The notes: a model not told the origin generated them from the sequence alone. A stretch of 64,000 nucleotides of DNA from Pseudoxanthomonas winnipegensis (GCF_004283755.1 NZ_SHMH01000004.1:186001-250000); one strand, 5' to 3'; shown: positions 32,565 through 41,476, counted from the stretch's first letter. Numbers and translations: made by a program.

Positions 32565-33095
32565 TCAGGAAGCGTCCTGGAAATGGCCGAACCGGCCGCG
32601 ATGGAACAGCAGCGGTTCGCCGGGATGTTCCTGGATGTGCTGGACGCGGCCGATGACGATGCTGTGATCGCCGGCCGGGACGATGCGCTCGGTCGCGCAT
32701 TCGAAGCGCACCAGGCAGCCGGACAGCAGCGGCACGCCGTGGGCGTTGTCCACCACCGCCAGGCCGGCGAAGCGATCCTGCGCGGACTGCTGGAACTGCC
32801 GGCTCAGCGCGCGCTGGTGTTCGCCCAGGACGTGGATGGCGAAGTGGCCGACCTCCCCGGCGAACCGATCGTGGCTGCGCGAGCTGCAGGCGATGCTCCA
32901 CAGCAGCAGCGCCGGCTGCAGCGACAGCGAGGCCAGGCTGTTGATGGTCATGCCCAGGCGCTGGTCGTCGCTGCCGCGGGCGGTGACGATGGCCACGCCG
33001 GTGGCGAAATGCCCGAACGCGTCGCGCAGGCGGCGGGCATCGAACGGGGATTCCTGCGTTTCGGGCGCGGGCAGGGCGGCGGCTTGTGCACTCAT
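32565..33095 (-). CDS. Flavin reductase family protein (RutF/HpaC-like)
   Basis: 176 aa, the standard size for the short-chain flavin reductases that supply free FMNH2/FADH2 to two-component monooxygenases. Seen: DAFGHFATGVAIVTARG, GMTINSLASLSLQPALLLWS, FAIHVLGEHQ and the closing FHRGRFGHF. No monooxygenase is adjacent, but the RutA-like LLM monooxygenase at 44191-45318 needs such a partner. On the same strand as the AraC-amidase fusion, 110 bases downstream of it, so co-transcription is possible. Confidence 0.87.
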   Translation of the reverse strand: MSAQAAALPAPETQESPFDARRLRDAFGHFATGVAIVTARGSDDQRLGMTINSLASLSLQPALLLWSIACSSRSHDRFAGEVGHFAIHVLGEHQRALSRQFQQSAQDRFAGLAVVDNAHGVPLLSGCLVRFECATERIVPAGDHSIVIGRVQHIQEHPGEPLLFHRGRFGHFQDAS

Positions 33096-33205
33096 GGCGC
33101 CAGCTTGGATCGCGGGCGCGCGGGCATCTTGTCGGCGGATGCATCAATTCTTGCGGACCGCGGCATGGCGGCCACCGCCCGGACCACCTTCGCGGCATGC
33201 GCGTC

Positions 33206-35554
33206 CTACGGCGTGGGACGTGCCGAGGCGGCCTCCTCGGTGAAGATCTCCTTGCGCAGGATGCCGTGGACGCACCAGTTGCCGTCCACTACCTGGGTCA
33301 CGCCGAAGTCCACCGCCACCGAGATCAGCGACAGCGCCTCGTCCTCGCTCAGGCCCTTGTAGGTCATCAGGAAGCGGCGCATCTTGCGGAAGGCGTCCTT
33401 CATCGCCAGGTCCAGCGAGGATTTCTTGTAGATCTCGCTCTGCGCCTTCTCGCCCAGCTCGGCCAGGTAGTTGGCGTAGCTGAAGCCGTGGATCACCCAC
33501 TCGTCGCGGGTCTCCAGCAGGGGATAGTTGAGGTCGAAGTAGGGCTTGCCCGGCAGGTCGCGCCGCTTGTGCAGCACCAGCTGGAACAGCCCGGTCATCG
33601 AGCACTCGATGGCCGTGCCGCACAGCTCCGAGTCGCCCTGCGAGGCGTGCGGATCGCCCACCGAGAACAGCGCGCCGGCCACGCTGACCGGCAGGTACAG
33701 CGTGGCGCCCTTGCCGGCACGCTTGTTGTCGATGTTGCCGCCGAAGTAGGAGGGCGGGATGGAATCGACCATCTCCGCCTCGCGCGGGGCTACGGCCAGC
33801 ACGCCGAAGTGCGGCTGCACGGGCACCCGCACGTTGCGCAGGATGTCGTGGTTCTCCACCACCGTGCGGTGATCCACCGGCACGCCGGGATAGTCGATGG
33901 TGTGGTGGACCACGCCGAAGGGATCGGTCTGCGGAGTCCAGCGGAAGTTGTAGACGGCGCGCGCGTACTGCTTCTGGGTGCCCCAGTCCAACTCGTAGAT
34001 CGTGATGACCTCGCGCTGCTTGGGCTCGGTCAGCATCTCGTCGTAGTGGAATCCCCACCAGGTGGCCGCGTTGCTGCCATAGGTGTGGCTATGGAAGCGC
34101 GGGTCGGCCGCGGCGCGCGGCGTGACGTCGAGAATGCGGATCTCCAGCACGTCGCCCGGCTCGGCGCCGCGCACGGCCACCGGTCCGGTGCATACATGCA
34201 CGCCGAAGCCCTCGCCGGCGCCGCGCCCGTAGATCGAGGCGTCCGCCGGGCCGGAGCCGCGGCGATCCACGTTCTTGCCCTGCGCGGTCCAGTGGAACAC
34301 GCTTTCGGCGCCCGGATCGTCCTTGATCATGCGGTCGTAGTCGTCGTAGGCGTGGTGGGTGAGGGTCTCGATGGCGACCGTGTCGCCCGAGTCCACCTCC
34401 AGCACCGGCTTGAGGGCGGAGCTGAAGTAGCCCCAGTGCACGGTCTGCGCGTTGACCGGCAGGTAGTGCAGATGCGGGTTGACCGCGCTGGCGGTCGGCA
34501 GGCCGGGCGGGCTGGCCGGCGGGCTGGGCCTGGCCTTGAGGTTCTTGGCGGCTTCCTCGTTGAGTTCCGGCCAGCCGCGGCTGAAGCGGCTCAGCAGGTC
34601 CTCGGACAGCGCCTCGCTGATCTCGCGCCGGTAGCGGCGCGGCGAGACCCCGTACTGCTCCTTGAACGCGCGGCTGAAATGGGCCGAGTCGTTGAAGCTC
34701 CAGCGAAAGCAGATGTCCGAGATCGACAGCTTGGCGTAGAGCGGATTGATCAGGTCGGCGCGACATCGCTCCAGCCGGCGCACGCGGACGTAGTGGCTGA
34801 AGTTGTCGTTGGCCGACTCGAACAGCTTCTGCAGATAGCGCGGAGAGACTCCGGCCTGCTGCGCGATCTGGCCGATGCTCAGGTCGGCCTCGGTCAGGCG
34901 CGCCTCGATCAGCTGGCTGATCCGGTGCAGCAGCGCGGTCTGGGTGCTGGTCGAGCCGGTGATGGCGTTGGCGAACTCGTCGTCGGTCAGGCTGGTGATC
35001 AGCAGCTCGGACAGCGAGGTCTCGATCGGCCGCAACTGGTCCGGGCCGAGGTCCTGGATGGTGTCGGCCACCGCGCCCAGCAGGCCGGAGAACACGTGGC
35101 CGATGCCCGAATGCCCGGACAGCACGCCCATGCGCGAGGACAGCGGGATCGGCAGGCGCGCGCGGAACACCGAGCGCGGGATCCGCACCAGCAGGTGGCG
35201 GAAGTTGCTCTGCAGGGCGATGGTGCCGACCGCGTCGGCGATGTTGTAGACGATGTCGCCGGGGCGCAGGCGGGTCTGGTGGGTGCGGTCGAGCAGCGAG
35301 GCCGTTCCTTCCACGTGCAGGGCCAGCTGGATCGAGCCGGCCTGGACAGGGTCCTTGTAGAAGATCTCCTGCGGGCAGGAGGACACCAGCGAAAAGCTCA
35401 TCCCCTGCTGCGATTCGAGCGTGGTCAGGGTGCCGAACAGCTGCGGGGCGGTGATGCGCGTGCGCACCGAGATCCGTTCCAGCGCCTGCTGCCAGGCCTC
35501 CTGGCGATGGCTGGAAGGGTAGGACTCGGCGGTGAAGAAGGACGGCTTGGTCAA
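33206..35554 (-). CDS. Fusion protein: AraC-type regulator plus acetamidase/formamidase domain
   Basis: About 782 aa from a proposed TTG start at 35554. Residues about 1-165 are an AraC-binding-like sensor domain (SSHRQEAWQQALERISV, LRPGDIVYNIADA). Residues about 205-310 are a two-unit AraC DNA-binding domain (SIGQIAQQAGVSPRYLQKLF; SDICFRWSFNDSAHFSRAF then YGVSPRRYR). After a Pro-rich linker (about 325-350), residues about 360-775 are a full FmdA/AmdA amidase domain: QTVHWGYF, GVHVCTGPVAVRGAEPGD, YFGGNIDNK, LFSVGDPHASQGDSELCGTA, FGVTQVVDG. The frame is uninterrupted through the junction. A GTG at 35644 is an alternative start; the ATG at 35836 lies upstream of the probable promoter. Likely an amide-hydrolysing protein that also controls neighbouring genes; the coupling of the two roles is inference. 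Confidence 0.85.
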   Translation of the reverse strand: MTKPSFFTAESYPSSHRQEAWQQALERISVRTRITAPQLFGTLTTLESQQGMSFSLVSSCPQEIFYKDPVQAGSIQLALHVEGTASLLDRTHQTRLRPGDIVYNIADAVGTIALQSNFRHLLVRIPRSVFRARLPIPLSSRMGVLSGHSGIGHVFSGLLGAVADTIQDLGPDQLRPIETSLSELLITSLTDDEFANAITGSTSTQTALLHRISQLIEARLTEADLSIGQIAQQAGVSPRYLQKLFESANDNFSHYVRVRRLERCRADLINPLYAKLSISDICFRWSFNDSAHFSRAFKEQYGVSPRRYRREISEALSEDLLSRFSRGWPELNEEAAKNLKARPSPPASPPGLPTASAVNPHLHYLPVNAQTVHWGYFSSALKPVLEVDSGDTVAIETLTHHAYDDYDRMIKDDPGAESVFHWTAQGKNVDRRGSGPADASIYGRGAGEGFGVHVCTGPVAVRGAEPGDVLEIRILDVTPRAAADPRFHSHTYGSNAATWWGFHYDEMLTEPKQREVITIYELDWGTQKQYARAVYNFRWTPQTDPFGVVHHTIDYPGVPVDHRTVVENHDILRNVRVPVQPHFGVLAVAPREAEMVDSIPPSYFGGNIDNKRAGKGATLYLPVSVAGALFSVGDPHASQGDSELCGTAIECSMTGLFQLVLHKRRDLPGKPYFDLNYPLLETRDEWVIHGFSYANYLAELGEKAQSEIYKKSSLDLAMKDAFRKMRRFLMTYKGLSEDEALSLISVAVDFGVTQVVDGNWCVHGILRKEIFTEEAASARPTP

Positions 35555-35884
35555 GGCGGCGATGCCATCGGTTCCCGAACGTGGAAGGACACCGCCGGAA
35601 TGGTTGTCGGGCCCGATGGCCCTGTCTTCGCCGCGACCACGCACAGGCCGCCGCGGCCGGCACCTGTCGTACGTCGTTGTCCCTAGCGGCGCAACCAAAC
35701 CCGCGGTTTGCTGCACATGCACAATCGAGATATACAGCCCGGCGAGCGCTGTCAAGCGCCCGGTCTCCGCCGGCCTGAAGCGGCCAAGGAATAGGGCGCA
35801 CCCGCGCAAGATGACCGACGCGCCGCTCCGCACCATCGGAGCATCGGCGTCGGGTGGCGCGACACATCCTCAAGGTGACACGGC
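35555..35884. other. Divergent intergenic region between AraC-amidase and TauD genes
   Basis: 330 bases if the TTG start is right. It holds the minus-strand promoter above and the TauD leader. Self-regulation by the AraC part of the fusion would be expected to act here. No paired AraC site could be defined by eye. Confidence 0.5.
35727..35755 (-). promoter_or_regulatory. Promoter of the AraC-amidase fusion gene
   Basis: On the minus strand a perfect TTGACA (35755-35750), a 17-base spacer, and TATCTC (35732-35727). The predicted transcript starts near 35720. That rules out the most upstream ATG (35836) and leaves a 75- to 165-base leader for the GTG or TTG starts. Confidence 0.6.
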
Positions 35885-36697
35885 ATGTACAGGCATATCC
35901 AGGTCAGCCCCTGCACGGCGCGCATCGGCGCGGAGATCTCGGGGGTGGACCTGACCGCCGCGCTGGGGCCGGAGCAGGTGGAGGAGATCCGGCGCGCGCT
36001 GCTCCAGTTCGGCGTGATCTTCTTCCGCGACCAGCCGATGGGCCACGAGGACCATATGCGTTTCGGCCGCTGCTTCGGCGAGCTGATCGTCCACCCCGGC
36101 GCGCCCGGCATCGAGGGGTTTCCGCTGATCGTGGCCATCCACGGCGATGCCAACTCCACCTATGTGGCCGGCGAGCAGTGGCATTCGGACCTGTCGTGCA
36201 ACGCCGAGCCGCCGATGGGCAGCATCCTGTACCTGCATACGGTGCCGCCGGTGGGCGGGGATACGCTGTGGGCGGACATGTACTCGGCCTACGAGGCCTT
36301 GCCCGAGCGGATGAAGGCCTATCTGGACGGCCTGACCGCGCAGCACGATGCCAACCACGTCTACCACGCGCTGTACCACGACTACGACAAGGCCTATCCG
36401 CGCAACGACCACCCGGTGGTGATCACCCATCCGGAGAGCGGGCGCAAGGCGCTGTTCTTCAACCCGCAGTACGTCTCGCACTTCAACGGCGTCTCGGACG
36501 CGGAAAGCCGGATGCTGTACGACTTCCTGACCGCGCACTGCGCCGATGCCCGGTTCCAGGTGCGCTTCCGTTGGCGGCCGCATTCGGTGGCGTTCTGGGA
36601 CAACCGCTGTACCCACCACCTGGCCATCTGGGACTACTACCCGCAGACCCGGTCGGGCTTCCGGGTGACGCTCAAGGGGGAGCGACCGACGTTCTGA
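35885..36697 (+). CDS. TauD-type Fe(II)/2-oxoglutarate dioxygenase
   Basis: 270 aa, the normal TauD length. The iron site is H100-x-D102 (QWHSDLS) and H245 (NRCTHHLAIWDYYP). The C-terminal Arg of RSGFRVTLKG fits the 2-oxoglutarate carboxylate contact. TauD relatives oxidise sulfonates, aryloxyacetates or N-alkyl compounds, releasing sulfite, phenol or amine (family knowledge). AAGGT lies about 9 bases before the ATG. Divergent from the AraC-amidase gene and leading a probable +-strand unit with the SDR and cysteine hydrolase genes. Confidence 0.9.
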   Translation: MYRHIQVSPCTARIGAEISGVDLTAALGPEQVEEIRRALLQFGVIFFRDQPMGHEDHMRFGRCFGELIVHPGAPGIEGFPLIVAIHGDANSTYVAGEQWHSDLSCNAEPPMGSILYLHTVPPVGGDTLWADMYSAYEALPERMKAYLDGLTAQHDANHVYHALYHDYDKAYPRNDHPVVITHPESGRKALFFNPQYVSHFNGVSDAESRMLYDFLTAHCADARFQVRFRWRPHSVAFWDNRCTHHLAIWDYYPQTRSGFRVTLKGERPTF

Positions 36698-36782
36698 GGA
36701 GTGAGTGCGGAAAAGTGAGGCGTGAGCGAAGCCCGAAGCGGGCATTCGTCGCCCGTAACAGGCGCTTAGCAAGGAACCCGGC

Positions 36783-37655
36783 ATGTCCAGCCACGACACC
36801 AACACATCGACCGCGCCCCAGGTCTGGCTGATCACCGGCGCCGGCTCGGGCCTGGGCCGCGCCCTGGTGGACGCCGTGCTGGCGCGTGGACATTGCGTGG
36901 CCGGAACCGTGCGCCGCCCGGCCGACGCGCAGGCGCTGGAGGCCCTGGCACCGGGCCGGGTCATGGCGCTGCGCCTGGACGTGACCGACACCGAGGGCGT
37001 GCGCACCGTGGTGGCGGCGGTGGAGGCCCGCTTCGGGCGCATCGACGTGCTGGTGAACAACGCCGGCTATGGCCTGGTGGCCGGGGTCGAGGAGGCCAGC
37101 CTGGACGAGGCGCGGGCGCAGTTCGAGGTCAACGTGTTAGGCGCGCTGGCGATGATGCAGGCGGTCCTGCCGGCGATGCGCCGCCGCCACGCCGGCACGC
37201 TGGTCAACATCACCTCGGTCTCCGGCCTGGTCGGCTGGCCCAGCCTGGGCATCTACTCGGGCAGCAAGTTCGCCCTGGAGGGCATCAGCGAGACGCTGGC
37301 GCAGGAGGTGGCGGGCCTGGGCATCCGGGTGATGATGGTGGAACCGGGCGGCTTGCGTACCGATTTCGCCGGACGCTCGCGGGTGCGGGCCACGCAGGTC
37401 ATCGCCGATCCCGGTTACCTCGACGGCGCGCTGGGCGCGTGCAAGCGCACGCTGGACGAACACGCCGGCCACGAGCGCGGCGATCCTGCGCGCGCCGCCG
37501 CGGCCATCTGCCAGGCGGTGGAAGCCGAGGCGCCGCCGCTGCGGCTGCTGCTGGGCGCCGACGCGCTGGGCTATGTGTTGGGCAAGCAGGCCGACCAGCA
37601 GGCCGAACTGGCGCGCTGGCTGGCGCTGACGACCTCGACGGATCACGTGCCGTGA
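36783..37655 (+). CDS. Short-chain dehydrogenase/reductase
   Basis: 290 aa, classical SDR. Cofactor motif TGAGSGLG (about 18-25), NNAGYG near residue 90, catalytic Y158-x-x-x-K162 (IYSGSKFALEG) with the Ser of ITSVSG about 13 residues before. The acidic/basic pattern after strand 2 (TVRRPADAQ) favours NADP(H). AAGGA is 8 bases before the ATG. 85 bases after the TauD gene, same strand. The substrate is not readable; oxidation or reduction of an alcohol or aldehyde intermediate is the family role. Confidence 0.9.
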   Translation: MSSHDTNTSTAPQVWLITGAGSGLGRALVDAVLARGHCVAGTVRRPADAQALEALAPGRVMALRLDVTDTEGVRTVVAAVEARFGRIDVLVNNAGYGLVAGVEEASLDEARAQFEVNVLGALAMMQAVLPAMRRRHAGTLVNITSVSGLVGWPSLGIYSGSKFALEGISETLAQEVAGLGIRVMMVEPGGLRTDFAGRSRVRATQVIADPGYLDGALGACKRTLDEHAGHERGDPARAAAAICQAVEAEAPPLRLLLGADALGYVLGKQADQQAELARWLALTTSTDHVP

Positions 37656-37773
37656 GCCGCATCGCATCCGCAATCGGGATGGCGCCGCGATGCCCGGGCA
37701 AGTCATTCGCGGTCGCGCGTCCGGAGAGGCGCGAGGCGATCGCCCTCGCACCGTTCCCGACCCGGTAGCCGCC

Positions 37774-38454
37774 GTGCATCGCATCGAGCTTCCCGACTGG
37801 GCCATGGCGCGGGGTCGCCCGATCCAGGCGCTGGATCGCCTGGATCCGGCGCGCACCGCGCTGGTGGGCATCGACATGCAGCAGGCCTTCATCGCGGAAG
37901 GTCAGGTGTTCGCCAATCCGCATGCGTTGGACATCATCGGCAACGTCAACCGCCTGGCCCGCGCCTGCCGCGCGGCGGGCGTCGGGGTGTGGTGGACCCG
38001 GCAGACGGTGGACGAAGACGATCCACACCGCGCCGACCCGCACTGGCGGCGGTTGGCGGGCGATGCCGCGGTGGACGCCGCCAAGGCGGCGCTGCGCGCC
38101 GGTTCGTCGGGCCATGCCCTGCATCCGGACATCGCGCTGGATCAGGCCGACGCGGTGATCGACAAGTTCCGCTACAGCGCCTTCCTGCCCGGCTTCTGCG
38201 ACCTGCATGCGCGGCTGCAGGCGCGTGGCGTGGACACCCTGATCATCGCCGGCACCCTGACCAACTGCTGCTGCGAGAGCAGCGCGCGCGATGCCTTCAT
38301 GCTGGGCTACCGGGTGCTGTTCGCCGCCGACGCCACGGCCGCCGTCACCGACGCCGAGCACAACGCGGCGCTGCTGAACCTGGCGGTGCTGTTCGCCGAC
38401 GTGCGCGGCACCGAGGAGATCATCGCGCTGCTGGCCAGGGCCCCGGGGCGGTAG
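37774..38454 (+). CDS. Cysteine hydrolase, isochorismatase superfamily (RutB-like)
   Basis: 226 aa from a GTG at 37774, whose product (HRIELPDWAMARGRP) resembles RutB-type N-termini; an ATG at 37690 is the alternative. The Asp-Lys-Cys triad is visible: D34 (VGIDMQQAF), K131 (IDKFRYSAF) and the nucleophile in GTLTNCCCES, where C166 aligns with the catalytic Cys of RutB (TNVCVES). The family hydrolyses amides such as ureidoacrylate, nicotinamide, maleamate and N-carbamoylsarcosine. The Cys is flanked by two more Cys, which is uncommon. Located after the TauD and SDR genes on the same strand. Confidence 0.85.
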   Translation: MHRIELPDWAMARGRPIQALDRLDPARTALVGIDMQQAFIAEGQVFANPHALDIIGNVNRLARACRAAGVGVWWTRQTVDEDDPHRADPHWRRLAGDAAVDAAKAALRAGSSGHALHPDIALDQADAVIDKFRYSAFLPGFCDLHARLQARGVDTLIIAGTLTNCCCESSARDAFMLGYRVLFAADATAAVTDAEHNAALLNLAVLFADVRGTEEIIALLARAPGR

Positions 38455-38503
38455 GGCGACGACCGCCCCGGGGATGGCGCCGATCGAGCTGCCCGGCCTG
38501 GGC

Positions 38504-39835
38504 TCAGCCGGGCTGTCCGCTGCGATGGCGGCCGCACAGCGCCAGCGCGGTCAGGGCGTACAGCTCGGTGCACTGGTACAGGTCCTCGATGCTCGGCAGC
38601 CAGCGCACCGGGCCAAGGGTGACCGCGGGGACGCGGTTCATGTTGAACACGTTGTGGTCGCGCCACATGCTGGAGAACACCGGATGGCCCACCTGGACCG
38701 GCCCGCCGCGGACCTGCTGGTGAGCCAGGTCGATGGCCTGGCGCAGCGGTTGCACCGCCTGCGGGTCGGCCTCGAAGCCGGTGCGCACGGCATAGGGCTC
38801 CACCTCGCAGTCGTCGATGCCGGCGGCGCGCAGCACGCGTTTCAGTTCGCGGTCCACATCGCCGACGCGCTGACGCGGTCCGGTGATGATCTCCAGATAG
38901 AGCGAGCAGGCTTCGCTGCTGGCGCCGATGGCCTGCGGATTGCCGCCGCGGATCGCGCCGATCTGGACCTTGGGCACCACCGTGCCGCCGCCGGGGCTGT
39001 GATAGGTGTGCTCGACTTCGTAGCGCGCGGCCCAGGCGGTGATCGCGGCGATGGCCTGGCCCATGCGCACGATCGGGTTGTCGCGCGGGGTGCGGGCGTG
39101 TTCCAGGATCGGGGTGAAGATCGCCTCCCCGTACAGGGTGATGCGGTAGTAGCAATAGCCGCAGGCGGCCCAGTTCAGGCCGAAGTCGGTGCCCTCTGCG
39201 GCGATGGCGAAATCCGGCGCCACCCCGCCGTGGGCCAGCAGATAGGCCGCGCCCAGTTCGCGCCCGGTGTGGGCGATGCCTTCGTGGCCTTCGGTGGGTT
39301 CGGGCTCCGGTCCGATCTCGCCCGGGCAGGCGGTCAGGTACAGCGTGCCGTCCAGTTCGATTCCGGCGCGCTTGAGCGCGGTGGCCGCCAGCAGGAAACA
39401 GGCCATCGGGCCGCGGTCGTTGGCCACTGCGTAGCCGTGGAAGCGCTCGCCCTCCAGCCAGGCCTCCAGCCACTCGCGCCGGTCCACGCCGCCGGGCCGG
39501 TAGGTGTGCCGGTCCACCGCCGAGTAGAACGGACTCTCGGTGTCCAGGTGGCTGGTGAACAGCAGGTTGGGGCCGTCGCCGTGCCCGCCGTAGCGGCCGA
39601 CCACGTTGAACCGGTCCTCCACCAGGCCGACCTTGCGCGGCGCGAAGCCTTCCTCGCGCATCCAGGCGTGCACGTACTCGCCGGCCGCGCGCTCGCCGCG
39701 CATCGGGCTGGGGATGTTGCACAGCTCCAGGATGCGCTGGACCAGTTCGTCACGGTCGATGCCGCGGCGGATCGCCTCGCGCTCCTGCGCGGTGACCTGG
39801 TGGCAGGCCGGAAAGGGCGGGGGGCAAGACGTCAT
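38504..39835 (-). CDS. M20 family metallo-amidohydrolase/peptidase
   Basis: 443 aa. Metal site elements of the ArgE/DapE/CPG2 family: H96-x-D98 (TSHLDTES), AVANDRGPMACF with the bridging Asp, CPGEIGPEP acidic pair region, and late HNVFNMN. The lid domain lies in about 210-330. The family cleaves amide bonds of N-acyl or N-carbamoyl amino acids with two zinc ions. Its ATG directly abuts the TGA of the MFS gene, and GGAG of the MFS 3' end serves as ribosome site, so the two are one operon: uptake followed by amide cleavage. Confidence 0.87.
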   Translation of the reverse strand: MTSCPPPFPACHQVTAQEREAIRRGIDRDELVQRILELCNIPSPMRGERAAGEYVHAWMREEGFAPRKVGLVEDRFNVVGRYGGHGDGPNLLFTSHLDTESPFYSAVDRHTYRPGGVDRREWLEAWLEGERFHGYAVANDRGPMACFLLAATALKRAGIELDGTLYLTACPGEIGPEPEPTEGHEGIAHTGRELGAAYLLAHGGVAPDFAIAAEGTDFGLNWAACGYCYYRITLYGEAIFTPILEHARTPRDNPIVRMGQAIAAITAWAARYEVEHTYHSPGGGTVVPKVQIGAIRGGNPQAIGASSEACSLYLEIITGPRQRVGDVDRELKRVLRAAGIDDCEVEPYAVRTGFEADPQAVQPLRQAIDLAHQQVRGGPVQVGHPVFSSMWRDHNVFNMNRVPAVTLGPVRWLPSIEDLYQCTELYALTALALCGRHRSGQPG

Positions 39836-41131
39836 TCATTCCACTCCGGAGGCCAGGCGCAGCGGCGCGGCGTCCGGGGCGGCCGGCGGGTCTTCGGCGC
39901 GCTCTCGCACCTGGTCGTCGCGCGTCTGCGGCGGGCGCAGGAACAGCCAGGTCGACAGCGTGACCAGGGCCAGCAGCCCGGCGAAGACCGCGTACAGCGG
40001 CGTGTAGCGGCCCAGATGGTCGGCGACCACGCCGGCCGCCCAGGGCCCGACCACGGCCACGGTGGTCATCATCGTGGCCATGGCCACCATCGTGCCGGAG
40101 ATGGCGCTGCCGAAGTAACGCAGGATCAGCACGTGGGCGCACAGCCAGCTCAGGCCCCAGCCGACGCCGAACAGCAGCGCGAAGACGAACGCGGCCCAGG
40201 CCGTGGGCACCGCCGCCAGCAGGACGAAGCCGACGCATTGCAGGCTCAGCCCCAGGATCAGCAGCCCGCGGGAGTCGCGGCGCTCGGCGATGCGCCCGGC
40301 CACGCCCTTGGTGATGGTGCCGCTCAGGGCCAGCATGCTCATCGCCAGGGCGCCGGCGGTCTGGCTGGCGTTGACGAAGGTCAGCTGGGTCACCAGGGTC
40401 GAGTGCATGGTGGTCACCACCGTCTGCACCACCATCATCGCCAGGGCGATGACCGCGAACTGCCGGCTGCTCAGCGCCTGCGGCACGGTCCAGGCCGTGG
40501 GCGCGGGCACCTGCGCCTGCGGCTCCAGCGACGCCCCGGCGTTGCGGACCTCCTCGACCGAGCGGATGCGCGCCACGTCGCGCACGCACGCCAGACAGAC
40601 CACGGCCAGCACGACCGCCGCGGCGGCGATGATCCGCCAGTAGGTCTGCCAGTCCCCGCTCAGCGCCACGATGGCGCGCACCGCCGGCGGACCGACCACG
40701 CCGCCGAAGGCGCCGATCATGAAGTAGTAGCCCATCATCCGCGCGCAGTTATGCGGGAACCAGTTGGCCAGCAGGTACACCGCCGGCGCTGGCGCCAGCA
40801 GGGTGAAGCCCACGCCCATCAGGCTGGTGCTGAAGAAGAACAGCCCGATCCCCTGCGAGACCGAGGCCAGCGCGAAGCCCGCCGCCAGCACCAGCGCGCC
40901 GATGCACATGGTCCAGCGCGAGCCGATCCATTTCATGGTCAGGGCCGGCAGCGGACTGGACAGGCCGCAGGCCAGGCCCAGCAGGGAGAAGCTGAAGCCG
41001 GCGGCCGCCTGCGACCAGTGCAGCTGGCCGACCATGGTGTAGAGCACCACCGCCAGCGAGGTGAACGTCGTGGCGGTCACGAAGAAGAAAGCCAGCGAAA
41101 CCGCCAGCATGATCGCGTGTCTGCGCTGCAT
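39836..41131 (-). CDS. MFS transporter
   Basis: 431 aa from the ATG at 41131 (AGGA 8 bases upstream). Two blocks of about six hydrophobic helices are joined by a soluble loop (about residues 185-215, RDVARIRSVEEV). Features: FSFSLLGLACGLSSPL in helix 2, FSTSLMGVGFTLLAPAPA, and C-terminal half ALFGVGWGLSWLCAHVLILRYFG. It resembles the oxalate/formate or monocarboxylate-type MFS carriers; the substrate is probably an organic acid or amide of the island pathway. Operonic with the M20 hydrolase gene. Confidence 0.88.
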   Translation of the reverse strand: MQRRHAIMLAVSLAFFFVTATTFTSLAVVLYTMVGQLHWSQAAAGFSFSLLGLACGLSSPLPALTMKWIGSRWTMCIGALVLAAGFALASVSQGIGLFFFSTSLMGVGFTLLAPAPAVYLLANWFPHNCARMMGYYFMIGAFGGVVGPPAVRAIVALSGDWQTYWRIIAAAAVVLAVVCLACVRDVARIRSVEEVRNAGASLEPQAQVPAPTAWTVPQALSSRQFAVIALAMMVVQTVVTTMHSTLVTQLTFVNASQTAGALAMSMLALSGTITKGVAGRIAERRDSRGLLILGLSLQCVGFVLLAAVPTAWAAFVFALLFGVGWGLSWLCAHVLILRYFGSAISGTMVAMATMMTTVAVVGPWAAGVVADHLGRYTPLYAVFAGLLALVTLSTWLFLRPPQTRDDQVRERAEDPPAAPDAAPLRLASGVE

Positions 41132-41476
41132 CTGCGGAGTCCTGCGTACGCGTTTGGGGGGAGGGGGCACCGCCGGGCACGGCAGGCCAGGACACAGTGT
41201 GGCCCGGGCCGTTGTCCATCTTGATCGGCCGCGCCCTAAAAGTTGCTTGGAGGTCGATCCGCCTGCGTTCGCGTGCGCGCCCGAAGGTGAACCCGGCCGG
41301 CGAAGGCCGTCGAGCCATCGTGCGGACCGGCCGTGGGACGGTGATTGAGGACACGCGCGAGTGCGCCTGCGATCAATCCGGCCGGCGAGCTTTGTCCTAG
41401 CATCCTGCAGGCACCGCGCGTGCAACACGCGCCGTCATCCGCCGCCACGCACGACCCAGCCCAGCCGGAGCCTCGC
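41132..41476. promoter_or_regulatory. Divergent control region of the MFS-M20 and Rieske units
   Basis: 345 bases with no supported gene. It contains CATCTTGATCGG (41217-41228); CTTGATCGG recurs in the LLM/amidase divergent region (45399) and upstream of the 26327 gene (26201). Promoters for both directions must lie here, but no clear -35/-10 pair stands out. Confidence 0.5.

Noticed and set aside
38474-41224. 916-codon plus-strand open frame
   Set aside because: Antisense to the M20 hydrolase and MFS genes, both of which have clear motifs, coupled start/stop and ribosome sites.
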